NCBI GenBank assembly: GCA_024640225.1
Contig: JAHEFK010000017.1
Location: forward strand, 1 to 60,965
Reading direction: 5' to 3'
Length of the DNA: 60,965 bases
Source: Bacteroidota bacterium
GTDB taxonomy: Bacteria; Bacteroidota; Bacteroidia; Chitinophagales; Chitinophagaceae
Shown here: positions 24,711-35,174 of the stretch, piece by piece
Layout: each line of letters begins with the position of its first letter
Position numbering within the stretch: position 1 is the first letter of the stretch
The notes under the pieces: generated by a model
Told to the model about the DNA's origin: nothing
The model's database searches: none
Seen by the model: only the letters and a program-made list of their open reading frames with translations
Program-made: the position numbers and the translations under genes

Positions 24711-26978
24711 ATGGCTTTCGATTTAGACCTTATCAAAAAAGTATACCAACAACTACCAGAACGAGTTGCTGCTACTAGAAACCTTTTAGGACATCCATTA
24801 ACCCTAACAGAAAAAATCTTGTATGCACACCTTTGTAATACAAGTACTACCCCTTTTGTAAGAGGCGAAAGTTATGTTGATTTTGCACCCGATCGCGTTG
24901 CAATGCAAGATGCCACTGCTCAAATGGCCTTGTTACAATTTATGACTTGCGGAAGAGATAAAGTAGCGGTGCCTTCTACGGTGCATTGCGACCATCTTAT
25001 CCAAGCAAAAGTTGGAGCTAATACCGACTTAGCGTTTGCAAATGAAGAGAGTAAAGAAGTATTTGATTTCTTAGCATCTGTATCTAACAAATATGGTATC
25101 GGTTTCTGGAAACCAGGAGCTGGTATTATTCACCAAATAGTTTTAGAAAATTACGCCTTCCCAGGTGGAATGATGATTGGTACCGATTCGCATACTGTTA
25201 ATGCTGGCGGTTTGGGTATGGTGGCAATTGGTGTTGGCGGTGCTGATGCAGTGGATGTAATGGCTGGTTTACCATGGGAGTTGAAAATGCCAAAAGTAAT
25301 TGGTGTAAAATTGACTGGTAAACTAAACGGATGGGCTGCAGCGAAAGATATTATTTTAAAAGTAGCGGGTATCTTAACCGTTAAAGGTGGAACTGGTGCT
25401 ATTGTAGAATATTTTGGTGAAGGTGCCGATAGCTTAAGCGCAACAGGTAAAGGAACCATTTGTAATATGGGTGCTGAAGTAGGCGCTACTTGTTCTTTAT
25501 TTGGCTATGATGAAAAAATGGCTGAATATTTAAGAGCTACCGGTAGAGCAGCAATTGCAGATGCTGCAAATGAGATTAAAGAACACTTACGTCCAGATGC
25601 TGAAGTATATGCACATCCAGAAAAATATTATGATCAAGTAATCGAAATCAATTTAGATGAATTAGAACCATACGTAAATGGTCCTTTCACTCCAGATTTA
25701 GCAACTCCAATTTCTAAATTAAAAGAAGAGGCTATTAAAAACAATTGGCCTTTAAAAGTGGAAGCAGGTTTAATTGGTTCTTGCACCAACTCTTCTTACG
25801 AAGATATCAGCAGAGCAGTTTCATTAGCACAACAAGTTGCTGATAAGAACTTAAAAACAAAAGCTGAATTCATGATTACACCAGGTTCAGAAATGATTCG
25901 TTACACTATCGAAAGAGACGGTTTCTTATCTACTTTTGATCAAATTGGTGCTAAAGTTTTTGCGAATGCATGCGGACCATGTATTGGTATGTGGGCAAGA
26001 ACAGGGGCAGAGAAAAAAGAAAAAAACACGATCATTCATTCGTTCAATAGAAATTTCCAAGCTCGCCAAGATGGCAATCCAAACACCTATGCATTTGTTG
26101 CATCTCCAGAGATCGTAACAGCCTTAGCTATTGCTGGTGATCTAGGATTCAATCCACTTACCGACACCTTAGTAAATGAAGCAGGTGAAGCAGTAAAATT
26201 AGATGCTCCTGTTGGAAACGAATTGCCAACAAAAGGCTTTGACGTTGAAGATGCTGGCTTTATTGCACCTGCAGTTGATGGCAGTCAAGTACAAGTAAAT
26301 GTAGCCCCAGATTCTGGACGCTTACAATTATTGGCTCCATTTACCGCATGGGAAGGCACTGACTTAAAAGGCTTAAAACTATTGATTAAAGCAAAAGGCA
26401 AATGTACTACCGACCATATCTCTATGGCGGGACCATGGTTGAAATTAAGAGGTCACTTAGATAATATCTCTAACAATTTATTGATAGGTGCTACCAATTT
26501 CTTCAATGAAAAAATCAACAGTGTAAAAAATCAACTTACTAACGAATACGACGCGGTACCATCTGTTCAAAGAGCTTATAAAGCACAAGGTTTTGGATCT
26601 ATTGTAGTAGGTGATGAAAACTATGGCGAAGGTAGCTCTCGTGAGCATGCTGCTATGGAGCCACGTCATTTAGGTGTTCGTGCTATATTAGTAAAATCAT
26701 TTGCTCGTATTCACGAAACCAATTTGAAAAAACAAGGTATGTTGGCATTGACCTTTGCTGACAAAGCAGACTACGATAAAATTAAAGAAGATGATCAATT
26801 TGACATTGTTGGATTAACTTCTTTCAATGCTAATACGCCTTTAAGCTTAGTAATTCATCATGCTGATGGAAGCAATGAAACAATTCAAGTAAACCATAGC
26901 TATAACGACCAACAAATTGAATGGTTTAAAGCTGGTGGTGCATTGAATGTAATTCGTGCAGAATTTGCTAAAAATTAA
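24711..26978 (+). CDS. acn: Aconitate hydratase (mitochondrial type)
   Basis: A 755-residue TCA-cycle enzyme that isomerises citrate to isocitrate with a [4Fe-4S] cluster. The cluster cysteines are in [11 protein letters not shown] and [12 protein letters not shown]. Substrate-site residues are in the early [11 protein letters not shown] and [11 protein letters not shown]. The swivelling domain carries [13 protein letters not shown] and [17 protein letters not shown]. Length fits the mitochondrial aconitase group common in Bacteroidota, not AcnB. It is a single-gene unit ending at a symmetric terminator. Confidence 0.96.
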   Translation: MAFDLDLIKKVYQQLPERVAATRNLLGHPLTLTEKILYAHLCNTSTTPFVRGESYVDFAPDRVAMQDATAQMALLQFMTCGRDKVAVPSTVHCDHLIQAKVGANTDLAFANEESKEVFDFLASVSNKYGIGFWKPGAGIIHQIVLENYAFPGGMMIGTDSHTVNAGGLGMVAIGVGGADAVDVMAGLPWELKMPKVIGVKLTGKLNGWAAAKDIILKVAGILTVKGGTGAIVEYFGEGADSLSATGKGTICNMGAEVGATCSLFGYDEKMAEYLRATGRAAIADAANEIKEHLRPDAEVYAHPEKYYDQVIEINLDELEPYVNGPFTPDLATPISKLKEEAIKNNWPLKVEAGLIGSCTNSSYEDISRAVSLAQQVADKNLKTKAEFMITPGSEMIRYTIERDGFLSTFDQIGAKVFANACGPCIGMWARTGAEKKEKNTIIHSFNRNFQARQDGNPNTYAFVASPEIVTALAIAGDLGFNPLTDTLVNEAGEAVKLDAPVGNELPTKGFDVEDAGFIAPAVDGSQVQVNVAPDSGRLQLLAPFTAWEGTDLKGLKLLIKAKGKCTTDHISMAGPWLKLRGHLDNISNNLLIGATNFFNEKINSVKNQLTNEYDAVPSVQRAYKAQGFGSIVVGDENYGEGSSREHAAMEPRHLGVRAILVKSFARIHETNLKKQGMLALTFADKADYDKIKEDDQFDIVGLTSFNANTPLSLVIHHADGSNETIQVNHSYNDQQIEWFKAGGALNVIRAEFAKN

Positions 26979-26992
26979 TAGCTAAACCCTAT

Positions 26993-27032
26993 AAAAAAAT
27001 AAAGGACTGCCTAGGCAGTCCTTTATTTTTTT
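26993..27032. terminator. Symmetric terminator between aconitase and prmC
   Basis: A perfect 40-bp palindrome centred on CCTAGG, with A7 on one side and T7 on the other. It serves both converging genes and reaches into the last codons of prmC. Confidence 0.9.
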
Positions 27033-27880
27033 ATAGCTCGTAACATTCTCCAATTTTCAAATATATCTTTAAAGATATTTACGGAATGGTATCCCTTATT
27101 TTCAAATAGAGCCTTTGTTTGCAAGGCAAAATCTTGATGAAGCTCACAATAAACAGCTATAGGACCATAGGTTTGCTGCATAGCATAGTGCGCTATTGCT
27201 TGATAAAATACTAAGGGTGTGTCATTAGGAACAAATAGTGCATTATCTGGCTCATGTTGAACCACATGTTGCTCCATCGTTACTTTTTCTTGTATAGGAA
27301 TATAAGGCGGATTGGAAACAATGATATCAAATTTTGGAAAGACAAGATGTTCATCCAAATTTAAAAAGTCAAATTGCTGGAAATCTATGGAACAATGTTG
27401 CTGCTTGGCATTTTCTTTGGCAACAGCCAACGCTGCTTCACTAATATCTACAGCCAATATATTAGCTGCTTTAAAATGCGCTTTAAGGGCAATGGCAATA
27501 CATCCTGAACCGGTACCAATTTCTAAAATAGAGAGCGGCGCATCACTTGCATGATGTTCTTTAATTAAGTTAATTAATTCTTCTGTTTCTGGTCTTGGTA
27601 TCAATACCGCATTATTAACCGCTAACTTTTTATTCATAAACCAAGCATAGCCCAATACATATTGAATAGGCTCTAATTGTTGCAATCGTTCTAAGGCAGC
27701 ATGATATGTTTGCATTTGCGCTTCAGAGAGCATTTCATTTGCATACATCAAAACATCCAACTTAGCGTACTGCGTAATATGCTCTATTAATAGTTGACTA
27801 ATTGCTCTTGCTTCTCGATCGTCGTAGCTCTTTTGCAAAGCAGCAATACTATCGTTTAAGGCCTGTTTAATTGTAATCAT
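27023..27880 (-). CDS. prmC: Release factor glutamine methyltransferase
   Basis: PrmC methylates the Gln of the GGQ motif in release factors RF1 and RF2. It has the helical N-terminal RF-binding domain, the SAM-binding motif ILEIGTGSGCIAIAL and the catalytic NPPYIP, followed by the expected EPxxALF-type loop (HEPDNALFV). Length is normal at 285 residues. I start it at ATG 27880; TTG 27886 would lie at or before the predicted transcription start set by the -7 box at 27888-27895. Confidence 0.94.
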   Translation of the reverse strand: MITIKQALNDSIAALQKSYDDREARAISQLLIEHITQYAKLDVLMYANEMLSEAQMQTYHAALERLQQLEPIQYVLGYAWFMNKKLAVNNAVLIPRPETEELINLIKEHHASDAPLSILEIGTGSGCIAIALKAHFKAANILAVDISEAALAVAKENAKQQHCSIDFQQFDFLNLDEHLVFPKFDIIVSNPPYIPIQEKVTMEQHVVQHEPDNALFVPNDTPLVFYQAIAHYAMQQTYGPIAVYCELHQDFALQTKALFENKGYHSVNIFKDIFENWRMLRAIKK

Positions 27881-27887
27881 GATCAAT

Positions 27888-27895
27888 CAAAAGTA
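27888..27895 (-). promoter_or_regulatory. prmC -7 box
   Basis: TACTTTTG on the minus strand. The predicted leader is only about 4 bases. Confidence 0.5.
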
Positions 27896-27969
27896 ATAAT
27901 AAAGCCTGATTTTAAAATGAATAATCGAATTTAGAGGGTATATAAAATCTTTTATGCAATTTTACAGTT

Positions 27970-29016
27970 ATGAATCATGAGTTGTTTATGCGTCGCTGTT
28001 TCGACCTTGCTCGAAAAGGAGCCGGTAAAGCGGCACCCAACCCTTTAGTAGGTGCGGTTTTAGTGTATAACAATCGTATTATTGGCGAAGGCTATCATGC
28101 TTATTACGGCGGAGCACATGCAGAGGTAAACTGTATTAACAGCGTTGCGGAACAAGACCAAGAACTGATTGCTCAAAGTTACTTATATGTCAATTTAGAG
28201 CCTTGTGCTCATTTTGGCAAAACACCTCCCTGTTCTCATTTAGTGGTTGCCAGTGGAATCAAACAAGTAGTGATCTGCAACAAAGACCCTTTTGAGCAAG
28301 TAAACGGCAATGGTATTGACTATTTAAAACAACATGGCATCGAAGTACGTTGCGGTATATTAGAGCATGAAGGATTGCAATTAAACAAAGTTTTTTTTAC
28401 CAATATTATAAAAAAAAGGCCTTATATCTATTTGAAATGGGCCGCAACAAGCGATGGGTTTGTAGGCAATTCAAAACAACGCATATCCATTAGCAATCGT
28501 TTGCATAAACTTTGGATGCAGCAAGTACGATCGCAAATACCCTCTATTTTAGTAGGCAGAAATACGGTTTCCGTAGACAATCCCTTGCTTACTAGTAGCT
28601 ATGCTACAGCGCAACAAGCAACGAGACTTGTAATTGACCCATTATTAAAATTAGATTTACAAGCTAGTGTATTTAATAAAGAAAGTAACACAATTATTTT
28701 TAATTACTTAAAAAATGAAAAACGAGAACATTTGGAATGGGTGCGATTAACAGAAGAACAACCTATACCTAATCAAATTTTAGAGTACTTACATACCCAA
28801 CAAATAAGCGCAGTGTTAATTGAAGGCGGACCATTTACCTTAAATGAATTTATTAAAAATGATTTGTGGGACGAAGCCATTGTGTGCGTAAGCAATGCAA
28901 CATTAAATGAAGGCATTAAAGCACCGATCTTAAAAAATGAAATCTGCAAAAGTGCATTTACATTAAAAGACAATAACATTGCTATCTTCAAACATCAAGA
29001 CAATCTATTTATATAA
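27970..29016 (+). CDS. ribD: Bifunctional riboflavin biosynthesis deaminase/reductase
   Basis: The N-terminal half is a zinc-dependent pyrimidine deaminase (APNPLVGAVLV, GGAHAEVNCI, LEPCAHFGKTPPCSHL). The C-terminal half is the 5-amino-6-(5-phosphoribosylamino)uracil reductase (LKWAATSDGFV, RSQIPSILVGRNTV, VLIEGGPFTLNEF). Together they carry out the second and third steps of riboflavin synthesis. Length (348 residues) is normal. The next gene begins directly after its stop codon, so the two belong to one transcript. Other rib genes are not in the window. Confidence 0.95.
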   Translation: MNHELFMRRCFDLARKGAGKAAPNPLVGAVLVYNNRIIGEGYHAYYGGAHAEVNCINSVAEQDQELIAQSYLYVNLEPCAHFGKTPPCSHLVVASGIKQVVICNKDPFEQVNGNGIDYLKQHGIEVRCGILEHEGLQLNKVFFTNIIKKRPYIYLKWAATSDGFVGNSKQRISISNRLHKLWMQQVRSQIPSILVGRNTVSVDNPLLTSSYATAQQATRLVIDPLLKLDLQASVFNKESNTIIFNYLKNEKREHLEWVRLTEEQPIPNQILEYLHTQQISAVLIEGGPFTLNEFIKNDLWDEAIVCVSNATLNEGIKAPILKNEICKSAFTLKDNNIAIFKHQDNLFI

Positions 29017-29889
29017 ATGATTTATTTTATTCTCGTCATCGTATTAAATACCCTTTTATCTGTTTTATTTAAAATCTTCCCAAAGTATAATATAGATACC
29101 TTTCAAGCTATTGTGTTTAATTACATCACCTGTGTTATAACGGGGACTTGGTATTTAGGTGCCATGCCTTTTACAACAACACAAATGCATGCAGCATGGC
29201 TACCCTATGCTATCATAATGGGCATAGCATTTATTAGTGTATTTAATCTAATAGGATATTGCACAAAAACTATTGGTATAACAGCTACAACTATTTCCAA
29301 TAAGCTATCCTTAATAATTCCTGTAATCATTTCTATAATCGCTTATAATGAAACATCTACTACATTAAGAATCATTGGGATTCTATTAGCTATTCCTGCT
29401 GTTTATTTTTCATCTAAAAAAACAGAAAAGGCAGACAAGCAAAATTCTTGGAAACTCATTACACTATTATTTTTACTAAGTGGCCTATTAGATAGCTTTG
29501 TAAAATTTGTAGAAACTACCTTCTTGAATCATACAGAGGATCAAGCCTACTACACCATCTATGTATTTAGTACTGCAGCTATTATAGGCATGGGCATACT
29601 CATCCAAAATCTAATTCGTAAAAAAACCAAATTTGAACTGATGAATGTTATTGCTGGATGCATTTTAGGCATACCCAACTACTTTTCTATTTACTTTTTT
29701 ATTAAACTTCTCAACAGCCATATCATGAATAGCTCTGCAATCATTCCTATTGCCAATATTGGAGTTGTTGTTTGCGCAGCAATAGCAGCACTCTTTTTAT
29801 TTAAAGAACGAATGAATAAAGTCAATACTATTGGACTTCTTTTGGGCATAGCGGCTATCCTACTGATTGCTTTCGAAGATTTATTTTAA
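29017..29889 (+). CDS. EamA/DMT-family transporter
   Basis: A 290-residue protein with ten predicted membrane helices in two repeats, the plan of the drug/metabolite transporter superfamily. The second repeat ends in IANIGVVVCAAIAALFLFKERMNKVNTIGLLLGIAAILLIAF, a typical EamA ending. It begins at the base after the ribD stop codon. The substrate is unknown; co-transcription with ribD makes a flavin or precursor possible but unproven. Confidence 0.85.
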   Translation: MIYFILVIVLNTLLSVLFKIFPKYNIDTFQAIVFNYITCVITGTWYLGAMPFTTTQMHAAWLPYAIIMGIAFISVFNLIGYCTKTIGITATTISNKLSLIIPVIISIIAYNETSTTLRIIGILLAIPAVYFSSKKTEKADKQNSWKLITLLFLLSGLLDSFVKFVETTFLNHTEDQAYYTIYVFSTAAIIGMGILIQNLIRKKTKFELMNVIAGCILGIPNYFSIYFFIKLLNSHIMNSSAIIPIANIGVVVCAAIAALFLFKERMNKVNTIGLLLGIAAILLIAFEDLF

Positions 29890-29893
29890 ATTC

Positions 29894-30505
29894 ATGTCAG
29901 AAAAAATAAACGCCTATACAAGTATCGCAGATAATCAAATTGCCGAGTTTAAGGACCGCGGCAGTAGGTTTATTGCATACTCCTACCCTTTTACTGAGCT
30001 GCGTTTACTAAAACCTATTGTAGAACAATTAAAAAAAGAACATTTTAAAGCGGTTCATTTTTGTTATGCCTTTAGAATGGGAACTAATGGGTTACAATAC
30101 CGAGCTAATGACGATGGAGAACCCGCTGGAAGTGCCGGCAAACCAATCTTAGGACAGATAGACAGTTTGGAGCTTACTGATGTACTTGTAGTGGTGGTTC
30201 GCTATTTTGGGGGCACCTTATTGGGTGTACCGGGATTAATAAATGCTTATAAAACGGCTACTAGATTGGTGCTGCAAGAAAACAAATTAATAACAATAGA
30301 AATTACAAACACGTATCAATTAGAAATTAATTATAATTACTATAATGATGCCTTGGTGGTTTTGAAAAAAAATAATTGCATTATTACACACCAAGATTTA
30401 CAATTATTCTGTATTATTGAATTCAAGGTTGCATTAGCAGTTGAAGAAACAGTGCTGAAGCAATTGCATCTAATGCCCCTATTACAACTCCATAAAATTT
30501 CCTAA
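29894..30505 (+). CDS. YigZ/IMPACT family protein
   Basis: A two-domain protein of about 203 residues. The N-terminal UPF0029/Impact domain has [23 protein letters not shown] and [15 protein letters not shown], then [24 protein letters not shown] short ferredoxin-like C-terminal domain follows. IMPACT homologues bind ribosomes or modulate translation. The start is set at ATG 29894, four bases after the transporter stop; a TTG further upstream would overlap that gene and lacks conserved residues. Confidence 0.9.
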   Translation: MSEKINAYTSIADNQIAEFKDRGSRFIAYSYPFTELRLLKPIVEQLKKEHFKAVHFCYAFRMGTNGLQYRANDDGEPAGSAGKPILGQIDSLELTDVLVVVVRYFGGTLLGVPGLINAYKTATRLVLQENKLITIEITNTYQLEINYNYYNDALVVLKKNNCIITHQDLQLFCIIEFKVALAVEETVLKQLHLMPLLQLHKIS

Positions 30506-30506
30506 T

Positions 30507-31439
30507 ATGCTAAGCAACAAACAACGCATTCAACAAGAAGCCTTACGATTAGGCTTTATGAGTGTTGGTTTTGCTAAAGCTGATTTTTTAGAAGAAGATG
30601 CAGTTCGACTTGAATCCTTTTTGAAAAATAATTACCACGGCAAAATGAGTTATTTAGAAAATCATTTTGACTTACGTGTAGACCCAAGGAAATTAGTGCC
30701 TAATGCTAAAAGTGTTATTACTTTATTACTCAATTATTATCCAGAAGAAAATCAATACAAAACAGCCCCCAAAATTGCTAAGTACGCTTGGGGGAATGAT
30801 TACCATGAGGTGATAAAAGAAAAATTAAAAGCACTTTTCGCTTACATAAATCAACACATTGGACAAATAGATGGCAGAGGATTTGTAGATAGCGCACCCG
30901 TATTAGAGCGCACTTGGGCGAACAAAAGTGGCTTAGGTTGGATAGGTAAAAACGGAAATTTAATTAATAAACAAGCCGGATCTTTTTTCTTTATTGCTAC
31001 CATTATTTGTGATTTAGAATTAGAACCCGATCCTACTTTTAAAACGGATCATTGTGGCACTTGCACCAGATGCATCGATGCTTGCCCAACAGACGCAATC
31101 ATAGACAACAAACGCATTGATGCCTCCAAATGCATCTCTTATCTAACTATTGAATTAAAAGATCAGTTAATTCCCAACGAGTTTGAGGGCAAAATGGATA
31201 ATTGGCTATTCGGCTGTGATGTCTGTCAAGATGTTTGCCCTTGGAATCGATTCTCGAAACCGCATACTGAAAAAGCTTTTAAAGCACACAAAGAAATTCT
31301 TAATTTATCTTCTCAAGAATGGGAAGCTATTGAAGAACATACGTTTAATACCCTATTCAAAAACAGTCCTTTGAAAAGAACTAAATGGAGCGGCATACAA
31401 CGCAACATTCAATTTATAACCAAGCCTAAGGGGGTGTAA
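30507..31439 (+). CDS. queG: Epoxyqueuosine reductase
   Basis: QueG uses cobalamin and two [4Fe-4S] clusters to reduce epoxyqueuosine to queuosine in tRNA. The cofactor-binding N-terminal part has [18 protein letters not shown]. The clusters are in [16 protein letters not shown] and [11 protein letters not shown]. The 310-residue length is the short form without HEAT repeats. It begins one base after the previous stop, and its last 14 bases overlap the end of the convergent SirB1-like gene. Confidence 0.95.
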   Translation: MLSNKQRIQQEALRLGFMSVGFAKADFLEEDAVRLESFLKNNYHGKMSYLENHFDLRVDPRKLVPNAKSVITLLLNYYPEENQYKTAPKIAKYAWGNDYHEVIKEKLKALFAYINQHIGQIDGRGFVDSAPVLERTWANKSGLGWIGKNGNLINKQAGSFFFIATIICDLELEPDPTFKTDHCGTCTRCIDACPTDAIIDNKRIDASKCISYLTIELKDQLIPNEFEGKMDNWLFGCDVCQDVCPWNRFSKPHTEKAFKAHKEILNLSSQEWEAIEEHTFNTLFKNSPLKRTKWSGIQRNIQFITKPKGV

Positions 31440-32301
31440 CTTCGTTGAGAAAAGCCTTCAGTAAATCTGCAAGATCATACGCTTCTTTGTAGGTATAAAA
31501 CTGAAACATATTTTCTGTGTAATGCAATAACAAACTCTGATTGGTATGAAAAGGGAAATTGTCTTTTTCAAAATCAACTTCTTGGGTTTTTAAAAAAGCT
31601 TCAATTTCTTCCATTGAATAAATATCACCAAGCAATGGATTGATAAAAAACTGAATAGACTCAACAGGTTTTTGCTCAGGATCTAGAAAAGAAATTTGTG
31701 AATCAACATACGCTAACAAATAATGATCTTCAACTTTAATTAATTTTACTGGCAAGTCTAATACTTGTGCCAATGCCATGTAGAGAGCGCCCATAGACAG
31801 CATATTCCCTTTTTTGAATTGTAAAACAAATTCAATATTGAACAGCTGTTCTTCTTTACTCATATCTAACTCCCCTTTAAAATGGATATGATTAAAAAGA
31901 ACACTATTAAGCGTAGTTATTTTTTCTAGAGCAGTAAGATAGTTATTCAATTCTAACCAACAACTTTTACGAATTTGCTCAAACAATTGTAAGGTAGCTT
32001 CCTTATCAAAATGCACATTGACAATAGCAGAAACAAGCATTAAACCCTCTATAATTGAAGGATTACTTATAGATTGCCATTGCTTAAACTGTTCAATTGC
32101 AGTTTTCAATTGTATTTGATGAATGATGGCATCAATTCTATCTTGCATTAAATCTGAAGTACTGGTATATTGTACTTGCAACAAAGAAGGAACGAGTGCA
32201 GTGCCGTACTCCACTAATTTATTAGAGACCACTTCATACACTTCTGGATCTGGATCTTCTAATAATTGAATAATTGCATTTAATTCGTTGCGCTCGGTCA
32301 T
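31426..32301 (-). CDS. SirB1/transglutaminase-like protein
   Basis: A 291-residue protein with a short HEAT-like start ([21 protein letters not shown]). It is followed by a SirB1/transglutaminase-core-2 domain: [22 protein letters not shown], then [29 protein letters not shown] and HYLLAYVD. The usual catalytic Cys position of true transglutaminases is not obvious (the expected segment reads KKGNMLSMG), so enzyme activity is doubtful. Its function in Bacteroidota is not known. Confidence 0.75.
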   Translation of the reverse strand: MTERNELNAIIQLLEDPDPEVYEVVSNKLVEYGTALVPSLLQVQYTSTSDLMQDRIDAIIHQIQLKTAIEQFKQWQSISNPSIIEGLMLVSAIVNVHFDKEATLQLFEQIRKSCWLELNNYLTALEKITTLNSVLFNHIHFKGELDMSKEEQLFNIEFVLQFKKGNMLSMGALYMALAQVLDLPVKLIKVEDHYLLAYVDSQISFLDPEQKPVESIQFFINPLLGDIYSMEEIEAFLKTQEVDFEKDNFPFHTNQSLLLHYTENMFQFYTYKEAYDLADLLKAFLNEVTPP

Positions 32302-32343
32302 AGGTTATTCAAAATAAAAACAAATGATTGGTATAATAAACAA

Positions 32344-32374
32344 AAAAACGAATGTGTTTTGCACATTCGTTTTT
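32344..32374 (-). terminator. topA terminator
   Basis: AAAAACGAATGTG-TTTTG-CACATTCGTTTTT lies just past the topA stop codon on the minus strand. Confidence 0.85.
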
Positions 32375-32396
32375 AAAGCTGTTGAAAAATAAAGAT

Positions 32397-34988
32397 TTAT
32401 TTTTTTACGGCAGTTGATTTTTTAGCAACTGCTTTTTTAGTGGCTGTTTTTTTAGTAGTTGCTTTTTTAGCAACTGCTTTTTTTGCACTCGCTTTTTTAG
32501 TAAAAGCATTTGGAATTTTCTCTTCAATTATTTTCTTTACATCTTCCAAACTAAGCGCTTGCAATAAGGCTTCTGTTTGTTTTTCTCCATTTGCAGCTCT
32601 ATCCAATTTGATCATTTGTTTTCCAAAACGAATGAAGGGGCCCCATCGTCCATTTTCAATGGCAATTTTTTCCGTCTCCCAATGTTGAATATAGCGCTTA
32701 GATTCTTTCTCAATTTTTGCATTGATTAAAGTATCGATATCTGCTTTCGACAAATTATCAAAATCAAATCTTCTAGGTACATTAATGTACATGTCATTCC
32801 ATTTGATAAACGGGCCAAATCGACCTGTTCCTTTAGTAACAGGTTTCGAATCAAACGTAGCGATAGGTGCGTCTGCTGCCTGTTTCTCGCTTATGAGTTG
32901 TAATGCTTTAGAAAAATCAACGGTTAAGGGATCTAAACCCTTAGGCAAGGAAACTTTTAGATCGCCCCAACTAATATAAGGGCCAAATCTGCCTGAATGT
33001 ACAATGACATCTATATCTTCTTTTTTACCAACATGCATAGGCAACTTAAATAAATCTAAGGCTTCTTGCAGGGTAATTGTTTGTATACTTTGATTAGGAT
33101 TTAGAGAAGCGAATTGTGGTTTTTCTTCCTCATCTGCAATGCCCATTTGTACCATAGCGCCGTATTTCCCTAAACGTGCTATCACGGGCTTGCCAGATTT
33201 AGGATCTACACCTAACTCCCGCTCTCCAGTAACTCTTCCTTGCTGTGCCATAGAATCTTCTACAGTAGCATGAAAGGGCTTATAAAATTGGCGAAGCATT
33301 TCTTCCCATTCTAATTTCCCAATGGCAATCTCATCAAATTCTTGTTCAATTTTTGCGGTAAAATTATAGTCCATAATTTTATCGAAACCTTCAGAAAGGA
33401 ATTGTGTTACCACTAAACCTAAATCTGTTGGAACTAATTTACCTTTATTACCGCCGGTATTTTCCTTTTCAACACTTTCTTGAATCTGATTGTTTTTCAA
33501 AATCAATTGTTCGAAATTTCTAACAACAGACTCTTGCGTTCCTTTCTCCACATAAGCTCTATCTACAATTGTTTTGATGGTAGGTGCGTATGTAGAAGGT
33601 CTGCCAATTCCCAACTCTTCTAATTTCTTTACCAACGCCGCCTCTGTATAGCGTGCAGGCGGACGAGAAAAGCGTTGCATTGCGCGCATTTCTTTAAAGT
33701 CTACTTGTTGACCAATTTTCAGTGGTGGTAGATTAGAAGCAGCGGCCTCTTTATCGTCTTCTTCATCATCCGTACTTTCTTGGTAAGCTTTCAAAAACCC
33801 GTAAAAAGTAATCACCTCACCACTTGCCGTTAAGAGCGCTTTATTCGTACTTACTTCAATCTTAGCAACGGTACGATCAATTTCAGCATCAGCCATTTGC
33901 GACGCCATGGTGCGTTTCCAAATCAATTCATATAATCGTTGTCCATCGACATCACCCACATCTTCTGTATGCATATCGGTTGGTCGTATCGCTTCATGCG
34001 CCTCTTGAGCCGATTCGTTTTTATTAGCATATTTTCTTCTTTGGAAATAAGAAGCTCCGTATTTATTTGTAACGGCATCTTTAATATTTTCAATAGCTGT
34101 TTCGGAAAGAGAAACAGAATCGGTACGCATATAACTTATATGACCATTTTCATATAGCTTTTGTGCCACCGACATAGTTCGGGTAACCGAGTATCCTAAT
34201 TTTCTACTTGCCTCTTGTTGTAAGGTAGAAGTAGTGAAAGGAGCCGTTGGTGATTTTTTAGTAGGTTTTGTTTGCACATCTACCACTTGGTAGCTAGCAT
34301 TCATACAAGATGCTAAGAAAGCTTTAGCCTCTTCGTTTTTAATAAACTTATCATTGAGTTCTGCTTTGAATTGCAATGGTCTTTTTTCGCTATCGGGAGC
34401 GATCAAATAGGCATCTACTTTAAAATTACTCTGCGATGTAAAGCCATTAATTTCTTGCTCTCTTTCCACAATTAATTTTACAGCTACCGATTGCACTCTC
34501 CCGGCAGATAAATTTGCACCCACTCTTCTCCATAAAACGGGAGAAATTTCAAAACCTACTATACGATCTAAAATACGGCGAGCCTGTTGCGCATTTACTA
34601 AATCTATATTTACCGATCTTGGGCTCTTTACGGCCGACTGAATAGCTTTTGAGGTGATTTCATGGAAAACAATACGTTTTGTTTTTTGAATATTAAGTCC
34701 TAAAACTTCGCAAAGGTGCCAAGAAATAGCTTCTCCTTCACGGTCCTCATCCGTTGCCAACCAAACTTCATCACACTTCTTTAATTCGTCTTTTAGCTCC
34801 TTAACAACCTTTAATTTATCTTTTGAAATCTCATAGGTAGGTTTGAAATTATTTTCAATATCAATACCCATATTCACTTTCGACAATTCACGAATATGAC
34901 CAAAACTTGATTTTACTTTAAATTCTTTGCCTAATATCTTTTCAATTGTTTTAGCTTTCGCTGGCGATTCCACTATCAATAAATTCAT
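32397..34988 (-). CDS. topA: DNA topoisomerase I with Lys/Ala-rich tail
   Basis: A type IA topoisomerase (863 residues) that relaxes negative supercoils. The TOPRIM domain starts at once (VESPAKAKTIEKIL, then WLATDEDREGEAISWHL). The nucleophile Tyr lies in GHISYMRTDS. In place of zinc fingers it has several C-terminal repeats of the form GRFGPFIKW. The last ~33 residues are a histone H1-like run of KKA/AKK/TKK units, probably a DNA-binding tail. Confidence 0.96.
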   Translation of the reverse strand: MNLLIVESPAKAKTIEKILGKEFKVKSSFGHIRELSKVNMGIDIENNFKPTYEISKDKLKVVKELKDELKKCDEVWLATDEDREGEAISWHLCEVLGLNIQKTKRIVFHEITSKAIQSAVKSPRSVNIDLVNAQQARRILDRIVGFEISPVLWRRVGANLSAGRVQSVAVKLIVEREQEINGFTSQSNFKVDAYLIAPDSEKRPLQFKAELNDKFIKNEEAKAFLASCMNASYQVVDVQTKPTKKSPTAPFTTSTLQQEASRKLGYSVTRTMSVAQKLYENGHISYMRTDSVSLSETAIENIKDAVTNKYGASYFQRRKYANKNESAQEAHEAIRPTDMHTEDVGDVDGQRLYELIWKRTMASQMADAEIDRTVAKIEVSTNKALLTASGEVITFYGFLKAYQESTDDEEDDKEAAASNLPPLKIGQQVDFKEMRAMQRFSRPPARYTEAALVKKLEELGIGRPSTYAPTIKTIVDRAYVEKGTQESVVRNFEQLILKNNQIQESVEKENTGGNKGKLVPTDLGLVVTQFLSEGFDKIMDYNFTAKIEQEFDEIAIGKLEWEEMLRQFYKPFHATVEDSMAQQGRVTGERELGVDPKSGKPVIARLGKYGAMVQMGIADEEEKPQFASLNPNQSIQTITLQEALDLFKLPMHVGKKEDIDVIVHSGRFGPYISWGDLKVSLPKGLDPLTVDFSKALQLISEKQAADAPIATFDSKPVTKGTGRFGPFIKWNDMYINVPRRFDFDNLSKADIDTLINAKIEKESKRYIQHWETEKIAIENGRWGPFIRFGKQMIKLDRAANGEKQTEALLQALSLEDVKKIIEEKIPNAFTKKASAKKAVAKKATTKKTATKKAVAKKSTAVKK
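32400..32505 (-). repeat. Short tandem repeats coding the TopA basic tail
   Basis: The coding strand repeats units such as GCTTTTTTAGCAACT with small changes (read here on the plus strand). They encode the AlaLysLys-type tail and may vary in number between strains. Confidence 0.65.
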
Positions 34989-35128
34989 CCTATACGTTTT
35001 AAAATTAATGATTCAACAAGTAAAGAAACCTAAAATTGCTGAAAGGTTGGTTGCAATAATAAAGTTTTGTTTTGTAAAAAAAAATTAAATGCCCTATAAA
35101 TTTTACAATACATAAGCCTTTATAAACT

Positions 35129-35160
35129 AAAAGCCCCGATAAATCGGGGCTTTAATTTTT
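35129..35160 (-). terminator. Terminator of the T9SS protein gene
   Basis: AAAGCCCCGAT-AA-ATCGGGGCTTT with flanking A/T tracts. It lies 15-45 bp past the stop codon of the minus-strand gene. The rest of 34989-35174 holds the topA upstream region and nothing else I can name. Confidence 0.8.
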
Positions 35161-35174
35161 TATATTTTTTTATA

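Noticed and set aside
29867-29894. TTG 29867 as the start of the YigZ/IMPACT protein
   Set aside because: It overlaps the transporter gene and adds residues with no family match; ATG 29894 sits four bases after that stop codon.
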